A DNA stretch of 58,622 nt from Leptospira sp. (GTDB lineage Bacteria > Spirochaetota > Leptospiria > Leptospirales > Leptospiraceae), in NCBI GenBank assembly GCA_027531445.1, contig JAPZRK010000055.1:1-58622 (forward strand). Reading direction: 5' to 3'. Under the pieces are notes generated by a model that searched no databases, was not told the DNA's origin, and worked only from the letters and a program-made list of their open reading frames with translations. The translations under genes were made by a program, and so were the position numbers. Shown here one piece after another: positions 44,717 to 52,322 of the stretch (position 1 is its first letter; each line of letters opens with the position of its first letter).

Positions 44717-44740
44717 TAAAAATGAAACTTCCTATTGGAT

Positions 44741-46285
44741 CTATTTCTGGAATGCGTTTTTAAGATGGGATAGTACTGTTTCTTTCCCTTCCGTTGCAAA
44801 TCCTGGAACGGTAAGGTTTTGTGTAATCGTTATTAATTGATTCTCATCCAATAATTTACCTCCAACTTCTCCGCCAATCATTTCCCCGATGATTGCAAAA
44901 ATCTGCGTCAAATCCAAAAACCCTCTCCCATTCAAAATTACACTCATTCCTATCGCTCCTTCCGTTCCAAAAAAAGCATCTTGGTTCGGAAAAAGCTGAC
45001 CCCACATGCCCGCAGGTAGGCTCTTTTCAACCATTTCCTGCATCTCTTTATGATTTGGGCCTTTTTCAGTTATGTTAATCATTGCTAGGTGGACTGGATT
45101 TACCGGTCCGTGTATTCTTAAGTTTTCTTCACCCAGTTTCCGAATCCTTTTGGCCGCATCACGAGTGATCGCATCACGTCCCAAAAAGTTGAGAGTATAA
45201 AGATAATCTTCCAACACATCACCTTCTAATTTGCCAAGGCAGATGATTTGATAGAGCGTAAAGATCATATAATCTGATTCTGTATTGTCCCCCATTAGTA
45301 TCTCTTTGGAATGAGTAGGTTGAAACACTCTATCATGTAAAAGTATGGATAACTTGTATGCCATTTGATCATAGAGACTTTGTATAGAAGCACCGAGAAA
45401 TTTTTTGGTTCTTGACCAAGCTGGGCGAAAGCCGTTTTGTAAAAATTCAATCGGATTAAAAAAGGTTCCGATAACTTTGTCAAAAACGCCTTTGATGGTT
45501 CCTTCCAAATACTTCAAGTGCAATGACTCAATTTTTATATTGTGATTTGCAATGGTCGCAAGCATTGTCCTTCGAAAAAAATGAGGACTTGCTGAGATAA
45601 AAGCAAGTGGTGCATCATTCAAACCTATACGTAACTGGCGATAGAGTTCGGGCATGCCTGGCAGTGCTCGTTTTTGTTCTGGTGTCTCGAAGAGTGTCGT
45701 AAACTTACCTTTACCTGAATGGATATCTGTCGCCAAATATGTTTGATCGATGTCCGATGTAACAATATAACCCTTGTAATCTTCAGAAAGAACTCTGAGA
45801 TTCCCTTTTCCCACAATGGTAGTTTTTCCTAGTATCGAGTTTTCCGTGGTATTGAGATGAGCAAGGTCTTTTGAATACTGGCGGAAACTATCCAGTCCTT
45901 CCAATTTTACATGAAAGGTATGTCCTCCAAGGGGCAAACGATCTCGGATTTCACAGGAAAAAAAACCATCTTCATCTGCTTTTACTTTTCCAGATGCATA
46001 TATCTTTTCTCCCGACTCGTTGAAGATATCAATTCGAAGTAGAGGCTTTCGCACAGGTGCCAATGAAAAATCTAAGAATGGAGTGATGTTTCGTTCTTCA
46101 CCAGAAAAAAGACCTGTTACCAGATCCCAAAGTCCTTCCGCTTTCATGGGATCTGTGATTCCAATATCTACAACTTGTCCGCGAACGTAAGCACGACGTT
46201 CTCTGCCGAGAGAACCTCCGCATACAGCGATCCTTTTGATATCAGTATATTGAGGGGATGGATTTTGAGAGTTTGAGTCAGGCAT
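44741..46285 (-). CDS. App1-type (DUF2183/LNS2-like) HAD-superfamily phosphatase-like protein
   Basis: A 514-residue soluble protein. An N-terminal beta-rich part (about residues 15-170) precedes an App1-like domain: 'YIVTSDIDQTYLATDI' holds the HAD DxDxT motif, 'LAFISASPHFFRR' is motif II, a lysine-containing middle region follows, and 'ILMGDNTESDYMIFTLY' is the motif IV region. Yeast App1 and relatives act as phosphatidate phosphatases; here the lipid substrate is unproven. The C-terminal 120 residues are unassigned. The reading frame stays open upstream to 46534, but that would overlap the divergent UbiD gene. ATG 46285 gives no overlap and a sensible N-terminus, leaving a 61-base divergent promoter gap. 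Confidence 0.75.
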   Translation of the reverse strand: MPDSNSQNPSPQYTDIKRIAVCGGSLGRERRAYVRGQVVDIGITDPMKAEGLWDLVTGLFSGEERNITPFLDFSLAPVRKPLLRIDIFNESGEKIYASGKVKADEDGFFSCEIRDRLPLGGHTFHVKLEGLDSFRQYSKDLAHLNTTENSILGKTTIVGKGNLRVLSEDYKGYIVTSDIDQTYLATDIHSGKGKFTTLFETPEQKRALPGMPELYRQLRIGLNDAPLAFISASPHFFRRTMLATIANHNIKIESLHLKYLEGTIKGVFDKVIGTFFNPIEFLQNGFRPAWSRTKKFLGASIQSLYDQMAYKLSILLHDRVFQPTHSKEILMGDNTESDYMIFTLYQIICLGKLEGDVLEDYLYTLNFLGRDAITRDAAKRIRKLGEENLRIHGPVNPVHLAMINITEKGPNHKEMQEMVEKSLPAGMWGQLFPNQDAFFGTEGAIGMSVILNGRGFLDLTQIFAIIGEMIGGEVGGKLLDENQLITITQNLTVPGFATEGKETVLSHLKNAFQK

Positions 46286-46346
46286 AATTATGAAAAACTT
46301 GTGCCCATAGTCTAAGGGATAAGGATTTGATTTCCACCTATTTTTT

Positions 46347-48128
46347 ATGAATGCAATTCGATCAACCAACCAATTCGTGCAAAAACTGCAAAAAGAAAAT
46401 GAGCTTTTGGTCATTTCAGACGAAGTCGATCCATACTTGGAACTTGCAGAAATACAGAGACGAATGGTGTCCAAAAAAGGACCCGCACTCCTATTTACCA
46501 ATGTAAAAGGAACAAAATTTCCCGTTGCAACCAACCTCTACGGATCAGAAAAACGCATCCATTTGGCCTTTGGTGAGAAACCAGTCAGAACCATACAGAG
46601 ATTGACCCAACTCGTTCGAGAATCCCTTCCGCCATCTCTCGCCACACTCTGGAAGGAAAAATCTTTGGGATTACTCCCGTTTCTCGTAGGTCTCAAATCC
46701 GTTAGGAGGCCTCCTGTTTTGTTTGGTAGTCTTCCAGATAGAGGGCTTATGGATTTGCCTCAACTTGTTTCTTGGCCTGAAGATGGGGGAGCTTTCGTAA
46801 CGCTTCCATTGGTTTATACCCAATCACCTTCCAATCACAAAGGCAACCTGGGAATGTACCGCGTCCAGTTATTCGATGCAAAAACAGCAGGCATGCACAT
46901 TCAAATCCATCGGGGCGGAGGCTTTCACCACCATGAGGCGGAAAAAATGGGCAATGCTCTCCCGGCCCATGTTTATGTCGGGGGTCCACCTGCATTAACC
47001 ATTGCCGCTGTTGCTCCGTTACCCGAAGAAATACCTGAGCTAGTTTTTGCCTCCTTTCTTATGGGTGAAAAACTGAAAATCAGTCACAACAAAAAAATAT
47101 CTCCTTATCCGATCGTTGCAGATTCTGATTTTGTGATTGTTGGGAACATACCTGCAAATAAACGTAAGTTAGAGGGGCCATTTGGAGACCATTACGGATA
47201 TTATTCTTTAGCACATGATTATCCGTATTTAGATGTTTCATCTGTCCATCATAGAAAGGATGCGATTTGGGCCGCTACCGTTGTTGGACGGCCTCCACAG
47301 GAAGACCATTATATTGCCGAATTTTTACAAGATTTACTTTCTCCGATTTTTCCGCTTGTTATGCCTCAGGTAATCGGTGTTTGGGCATATGAGGAGTCAG
47401 GTGTTCATTCTCTAGCATCTGCTATTGTGAAAGAGAGATATCACAAAGAAGCATTTACTGGTGCTTTACGCATTATGGGGGAAGGCCAATTATCACTCAC
47501 AAAATGCCTACTTGTAACCAATGAACGTGTGAATCTCAAAAACTTTTCTGAAACTTTCCGAATGATTGTGGAAAGGTGCAATACGGAAACAGACATTCAT
47601 ATCTTCAATCACATTAGCCAAGACACATTGGACTATACAAGTGGGAAAGTAAATAAGGGAAGTAAGATGCTGATTATGGGCGTTAGCGAAACAGGTGAAC
47701 CAAAATATAAAGATTTACCTACTCGTTTTGAACGTAATTTTAAGAATCCAATTTTCCGAAATCCAAAAGTTTTTCTTCCTGGTGTCCTAGTCATTGAAGG
47801 GAATCAATTTACTAGTGAGAAAGATCATTTAGCACAGAGTCTACTTGAAGAAGATTTGAGTGGTTTCCGTTTTGTCTTTCTTGTGGATGATGCAACGGAT
47901 GCTATCAGAACAGATCATGATTTTATATGGACTATGTTTACCAGAATGGAACCAGCCAGAGATGTTTATTCAAAACAGATAATTGAAAACAATCACATTC
48001 GGCATATCGCACCTCTTGTCATTGACTCTAGAATGAAACCTTGGATCCCAAAAGTCTTGACTCCTCTTCCACAAACGATAAAGTCAGTTGATGAAAAATT
48101 TGGTAAGTTATTGGACTCAATTCGATAA
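46347..48128 (+). CDS. UbiD family (prenylated-FMN-dependent) decarboxylase
   Basis: A 593-residue UbiD-type decarboxylase. 'MHIQIHRGGGFHHHEAEKMG' and 'LPAHVYVGGPPALTIAAVAP' are core blocks, and 'RKLEGPFGDHYGYYSL' contains the E-x-P-F-G-D-H-x-G-Y-Y signature of the active site; 'FLVDDATD' lies near the C-terminus. UbiD enzymes decarboxylate aromatic or unsaturated acids with prenylated FMN made by UbiX. In a menaquinone-using spirochaete a role in quinone synthesis is plausible, but substrate is not readable. It is divergent from the App1-like gene and followed after only 5 bases by cheR. The start codon has no strong binding site. It marks the switch from polysaccharide genes to less AT-rich DNA. 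Confidence 0.87.
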   Translation: MNAIRSTNQFVQKLQKENELLVISDEVDPYLELAEIQRRMVSKKGPALLFTNVKGTKFPVATNLYGSEKRIHLAFGEKPVRTIQRLTQLVRESLPPSLATLWKEKSLGLLPFLVGLKSVRRPPVLFGSLPDRGLMDLPQLVSWPEDGGAFVTLPLVYTQSPSNHKGNLGMYRVQLFDAKTAGMHIQIHRGGGFHHHEAEKMGNALPAHVYVGGPPALTIAAVAPLPEEIPELVFASFLMGEKLKISHNKKISPYPIVADSDFVIVGNIPANKRKLEGPFGDHYGYYSLAHDYPYLDVSSVHHRKDAIWAATVVGRPPQEDHYIAEFLQDLLSPIFPLVMPQVIGVWAYEESGVHSLASAIVKERYHKEAFTGALRIMGEGQLSLTKCLLVTNERVNLKNFSETFRMIVERCNTETDIHIFNHISQDTLDYTSGKVNKGSKMLIMGVSETGEPKYKDLPTRFERNFKNPIFRNPKVFLPGVLVIEGNQFTSEKDHLAQSLLEEDLSGFRFVFLVDDATDAIRTDHDFIWTMFTRMEPARDVYSKQIIENNHIRHIAPLVIDSRMKPWIPKVLTPLPQTIKSVDEKFGKLLDSIR

Positions 48129-48133
48129 ATAGG

Positions 48134-49324
48134 ATGCAAGATGAGGATCTGTTTATTGAATTCCAACGAAAGCTTTTAAGTAAAGCCGGTATTCTGATCC
48201 ATAAGAATGAAAAATGGCCTCTAATTCTTGCTAATTTTTCGTCTGCTGAAATTGAAAATTTAGTTGTATCCCTGGATACAAATGTTGAACGGTGGGGAAA
48301 AGTTTTTGAGATTTTAAACGTTTCTGAAACCTATTTTTATCGTGATCCTAAGCAGTTGAATGGAATCTTTCATACAATTTTACCTCATCACTGGAAATCA
48401 AAATCTAACGCTCACATTTCAATCTGGAGTGCGGGATGTAGCAAGGGTGAGGAGGCATATTCACTTGCCATTTTAACAGAAATATTGAAGCAAACGTTTC
48501 ACCTAAATTTTACTTTTTCGATTCTTGGAACGGACATTCAATCCTCCTCGATTGATTATGCGAAGGAGGGTGTCTATTCTACTTATTCTGTTCGAGCAGG
48601 TTTGCCGTTGGATTTTAAATCCTTTCTTCACACCGACGAAACGGAAGTTCGAGTCTCCCAAAAGATCAAAAACAAAGTAAACTTTCAAGTGGGAAACCTT
48701 CTTGATCATGCACCTGGTCAATTTGATCTCATCTTTTGTCGGAATGTTTTGATTTACTTAGATGAAGATTCCAAACAAAAGGTGATCCGCAGGTTGGCGT
48801 CGGCATTAAAGGAAGGTGGTATCTTAGTCCTTGGTCACTCCGAATTCCTTGGCGTGCTTCCGACTTCGCTTACTTCGCATTCGATTTCTAATAGTACGAG
48901 TTATTTGCTGAAAAGCCAACAAACTCCCAAAAAAGAAGCGATAGTGACGAAGAAATCCTATCCTCCAATCAGAACTGAAAGTAGTGAGGGGAAGCGTTCA
49001 CTGTTACAAACTGAACGTGATTCGGTATTAAACTTTGAGACCAATTCAAATCTTCTTGAATCGGCCAGAATGGCAAAAGAGCTGGGAAATTTCGACAAAA
49101 TGGCTTCCTTTCTCAAACAGGCTCTTTACGAAAATCCAAAAGAAATGGAAGCCTATTACGAACTTGCCAATTATTATTGGGAAATTCAAGACAGGCAAAC
49201 TGCACGCAAGTATCAATCGCAAGCAAGAATCGTCTTTAAGAATGAACCAGGGCTAGTCGATATTCTAAAGAAGGAAAGGAATTGGTCTCCATTGTGGGAT
49301 GAATTTTTGAGCGAAGAATTGTAA
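48134..49324 (+). CDS. cheR: CheR-type chemoreceptor methyltransferase with TPR-like tail
   Basis: A 396-residue SAM-dependent glutamate methyltransferase that methylates MCP receptors for adaptation. 'SETYFYRDPKQL' ends the N-terminal CheR domain. 'HISIWSAGCSKGEEAYSLAI' is the SAM-binding motif I, 'ILGTDIQSSSIDYAKEGVYS' and 'FDLIFCRNVLIYLDEDSKQK' are typical CheR blocks, and 'GGILVLGHSEFLG' closes the domain near residue 250. After a low-complexity linker, residues about 305-375 look like two TPR helix pairs ('AKELGNFDKMASFLKQALYE', 'AYYELANYYWEIQD'), as in CheR-TPR proteins. It heads the che genes, 5 bases after the UbiD gene and 2 bases before the CheW-like gene. Confidence 0.9.
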   Translation: MQDEDLFIEFQRKLLSKAGILIHKNEKWPLILANFSSAEIENLVVSLDTNVERWGKVFEILNVSETYFYRDPKQLNGIFHTILPHHWKSKSNAHISIWSAGCSKGEEAYSLAILTEILKQTFHLNFTFSILGTDIQSSSIDYAKEGVYSTYSVRAGLPLDFKSFLHTDETEVRVSQKIKNKVNFQVGNLLDHAPGQFDLIFCRNVLIYLDEDSKQKVIRRLASALKEGGILVLGHSEFLGVLPTSLTSHSISNSTSYLLKSQQTPKKEAIVTKKSYPPIRTESSEGKRSLLQTERDSVLNFETNSNLLESARMAKELGNFDKMASFLKQALYENPKEMEAYYELANYYWEIQDRQTARKYQSQARIVFKNEPGLVDILKKERNWSPLWDEFLSEEL

Positions 49325-49326
49325 CT

Positions 49327-50328
49327 ATGAATAAAGAGTCAGATTGGATCCTCTTTCGAATCAAAGATAGAAAATTTGCCACAAGAGCAAGTATAATCAA
49401 AGAGATTCTTTGGTTTCTGCCTTTGAACCTGACTCAGGTTGGCGGAAAGGGCATTTTCGCATCGTTCCCGTTAAGGGGAGAGATCGTGATGGTTCTAGAC
49501 CTTCGGTTGTTCTGGGGAGAAAACCCCGAACCTTATTGTTTAGAAGATTCACTCATTCTCATTGAAGGTGGAATCGCCATTCCGATCTCTGACGTTCTAG
49601 AGGTTGTTTCTTGGGATGAATCTTACTATACTCAGTTAGGTGATGATAAAGGGATTTTGGAGGAAAGAGTCTATAAAGGAGATGTTGTATCTCTTCTAGA
49701 TCTTTCAAAGTTCTATCCACAAGAATCTATTAAAAATGCTTGGGATACGGAAGCATTTCAAAAAGAAGCGACGAAGAGAAATGAATGGTATGAGAAATCA
49801 TTTTTGCCCTTTAGCGAAACTGAACGAGGAATACTTAAAAAAAGGCTTTCGACTTATATTAAATCCGAGATCGTATTAGACCAAGGTGGCCTAGACGCGA
49901 TATCAGTTGTAAGAAGTGGTGAGGAGGATTTCGGAATCCCACTGGGAAATGTCTTGGAGTTCTCCGATCCGAGTCAACTAACACCTGTGCCAGGTATGCC
50001 TGCAATATTACATGGCTGTATGAATCTTCGAGGAGATGTTTTGCCAGTTGTCTCTCTATCTGAGCTGATGGGACAAGTCAGAAAAAAACCATTTTTTTAT
50101 GGAAAAGTGGTGATCATTCGAGAAGAGGAAAGTCAGTTTGGTCTGCTAGTCGATGAGCTCGTTGATGTTGTATATAAAAAACTTGAGGATAAACTTGTAG
50201 CTCCACTTGGGTCAAGAACAGATGGCGGTTCAATACTGGATTCGTCTTATAAGCATAATGACAGTTATGTAAATGTATTAAATATTTCTGCTTTGTTTAG
50301 TCGCGTGAAACAAAACCTAGGATCCTAA
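49327..50328 (+). CDS. Tandem CheW-domain chemotaxis coupling protein
   Basis: A 333-residue protein with two CheW-like SH3-type domains. The first (about 1-135) has 'DWILFRIKDRKFATRASIIK' and 'FPLRGEIVMVLDLRLFWG'. It seems degenerate, with 'ISDVLEVVSWDES' at the end. The second (about 180-330) is the better match: 'EDFGIPLGNVLEFSDPSQLT', 'VPGMPAILHGCMNLRGDVLP' and 'FGLLVDELVDVVYKKLED'. The usual CheW has a single domain of about 150 residues. Two domains could link a receptor and CheA, or two CheA/MCP units, in one chain. It lies between cheR and the MCP gene (2-base gaps), so co-expression is nearly certain. Confidence 0.87.
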   Translation: MNKESDWILFRIKDRKFATRASIIKEILWFLPLNLTQVGGKGIFASFPLRGEIVMVLDLRLFWGENPEPYCLEDSLILIEGGIAIPISDVLEVVSWDESYYTQLGDDKGILEERVYKGDVVSLLDLSKFYPQESIKNAWDTEAFQKEATKRNEWYEKSFLPFSETERGILKKRLSTYIKSEIVLDQGGLDAISVVRSGEEDFGIPLGNVLEFSDPSQLTPVPGMPAILHGCMNLRGDVLPVVSLSELMGQVRKKPFFYGKVVIIREEESQFGLLVDELVDVVYKKLEDKLVAPLGSRTDGGSILDSSYKHNDSYVNVLNISALFSRVKQNLGS

Positions 50329-50330
50329 TT

Positions 50331-52322
50331 ATGTTGAATGGTATATCGATGAAAAAAATATTCGAAAAGTTTAGCTTAAAGTCTAAACTTTTATTCTTTG
50401 CACTGAGTATAGTGATTTTTGTTGCAGGACTTTTATCATTAACATTCCTTTATTTTGCAAAACAAGCGATAGTTACGGATCTTCAATCGCAAATGCAAAG
50501 CATACGCGAAAATAAGCGTAAGCAGATACTAACATATTTTTCAAATAAACAAGCAGATGTATTTTCATTGTCTAGCTCGGCAGATGTTCGCACGGCTTTT
50601 ATTGATTTTCGTGCCAGCTTTCGTAACCTGAACCGGATTGATGGAAACAAGAGTGTCACAGCCTATCTCCAACAAAAATATATCTACGAAAATACGTTTT
50701 CAGCTGAAAAACGTTCAGAATTTTTTACTGCGAACGACAACACTGACTATGGCAGGTTGCATACGAAGTATCATAGATATTTTAAAAAGTACATTCATGA
50801 TAAGAGTTTTTATGATTTATTTGTAATAGATATTGATGGGAATATTGTTTACACGGTAACAAAGGAATTAGATTTCGCTACCAATTTAGAAGTAGGTCAG
50901 TACAAGGATTCCAATTTAGGAAAAGTTTTCCGTAAAGCACGTGATTCGCGGGATACAACAGCCGTATCGTACGTTGATTTTGAAAAGTATGCTCCATCTA
51001 ATAATGAGCCTGCTGCTTTTGTTGCCTCTCCTATACTAATCAACGGAAAGGTTGAAGGTGTCTTAGCTTTACAGATGCCAACGGATCAGATCAATTCAGC
51101 AATGTATGATGATTACCTAGGTAATTATGGTTCGGTATATTTGGTTGGTTCCGACTTTCTGTTTCGTTCAAATGATCAAAGAATGCCGAACGAAAACTTT
51201 ATATTAAAAGAAAGAAATGATACACCTGCCGTGCGAGAGTCGTTGGATCGAAAGAGTGGTGTAAGAGAAGAAATCAATTATAGAGGAGAATCAGTTTTTG
51301 TTGCCTTTACGTATATCGAACTTTTAGGAAGTACGTATGCGCTCATTGCAGAAATGAAAACTGAATATGCACTCAAACCATTAGAAGACCTAATCCAAAA
51401 TGTCATTGTAACTTTTTTGATCATGGTGATGGTCATTTCGTTTGTGACTTATTTCGTAGCAAAAAATATTTCAGCACCAATTTTGCGAGCAATTTCGATT
51501 TTGTCCTCTTCCACTAGACAGATTGTTACTACCATAGAAGAACAGGAAAAGACAGCTCAAATGCAATCCGCTTCAGTGAACCAAACCAGTACTACGATGG
51601 CAGAACTGGGTTCAAGCGCAAAGCATACCGCCGAACAATCTGAACTTGTCGCACTCAAATCTAGAGAAGCACAGGAAACTGCCATCGAGGGTTCACGGAA
51701 AGTAGAGGAAATGGTTCACTCTATGGAAGAGTTGCGTTCCAAAGTTGATATCATTAGCGAACAAATTTTGGAACTATCCGAGAAAAACAATCAAATTGGC
51801 AATATCATTGGGTTAGTTTCCGATTTGGCAAATCAAACGAATATGTTGGCACTTAACGCCGCAGTGGAAGCGGCAAGGGCGGGCGAATATGGAAAAGGAT
51901 TCGCGGTAGTCGCTGGAGAAATTAGGAAACTGGCGGATGAATCGAAACGCAGTGCCGACAAAATCCAAGAAATTCTCTTTGAAATTAAAAAAGCAACAGA
52001 TAGCACGGTAATGGCGACTGAGGAAGGAAATAAAAAAGTTCAAAACTCCGTCTCCCTTGGAAATCAAGTGGTTAAGGCATTTGATGGTTTATTTCTAGTC
52101 ATCAATTCTGTATTTACTAGTACTGAACAAATCACTTTAAACGTAAAACAGCAATCAATCGCAATCAATGAAGTAGTCCAAGCTGTGAATAGCCTAAATC
52201 GTGGATCGCAGGAAACTGCAATCGGAATTTCGCAGACGAAAGAAGGGATTCGACAAGTGAAGGATGCAACGATCTCTATGCAAAAGTTAGTTGATGGTAG
52301 ACAGGATCTTTATAAGCGATGA
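50331..52322 (+). CDS. Methyl-accepting chemotaxis protein, Cache-like sensor, no clear HAMP
   Basis: A 663-residue chemoreceptor. Membrane segment 1 is near residues 20-42; a periplasmic region of about 300 residues has Cache-like features ('FYDLFVIDIDGNIVYTVTKE', 'SPILINGKVEGVLALQMPTD', 'YVDFE'). Segment 2 is near 352-374. The cytoplasmic helix region follows almost directly; a HAMP domain is not apparent. The signalling tip 'LANQTNMLALNAAVEAARAG' is near 496-515, with 'FAVVAGEIRKLADESK' after it. The C-terminus (DGRQDLYKR) has no NWETF-like CheR tether. The ligand is unknown, possibly a small organic acid or amino acid. ATG 50349 is an alternative start. It overlaps cheA by 4 bases. Confidence 0.88.
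   Translation: MLNGISMKKIFEKFSLKSKLLFFALSIVIFVAGLLSLTFLYFAKQAIVTDLQSQMQSIRENKRKQILTYFSNKQADVFSLSSSADVRTAFIDFRASFRNLNRIDGNKSVTAYLQQKYIYENTFSAEKRSEFFTANDNTDYGRLHTKYHRYFKKYIHDKSFYDLFVIDIDGNIVYTVTKELDFATNLEVGQYKDSNLGKVFRKARDSRDTTAVSYVDFEKYAPSNNEPAAFVASPILINGKVEGVLALQMPTDQINSAMYDDYLGNYGSVYLVGSDFLFRSNDQRMPNENFILKERNDTPAVRESLDRKSGVREEINYRGESVFVAFTYIELLGSTYALIAEMKTEYALKPLEDLIQNVIVTFLIMVMVISFVTYFVAKNISAPILRAISILSSSTRQIVTTIEEQEKTAQMQSASVNQTSTTMAELGSSAKHTAEQSELVALKSREAQETAIEGSRKVEEMVHSMEELRSKVDIISEQILELSEKNNQIGNIIGLVSDLANQTNMLALNAAVEAARAGEYGKGFAVVAGEIRKLADESKRSADKIQEILFEIKKATDSTVMATEEGNKKVQNSVSLGNQVVKAFDGLFLVINSVFTSTEQITLNVKQQSIAINEVVQAVNSLNRGSQETAIGISQTKEGIRQVKDATISMQKLVDGRQDLYKR

Noticed and set aside
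46286..46534. N-terminal extension of the App1-like gene up to 46534
   Set aside because: It would overlap the divergent UbiD gene by about 190 bases and adds sequence without family features; ATG 46285 is more sensible.
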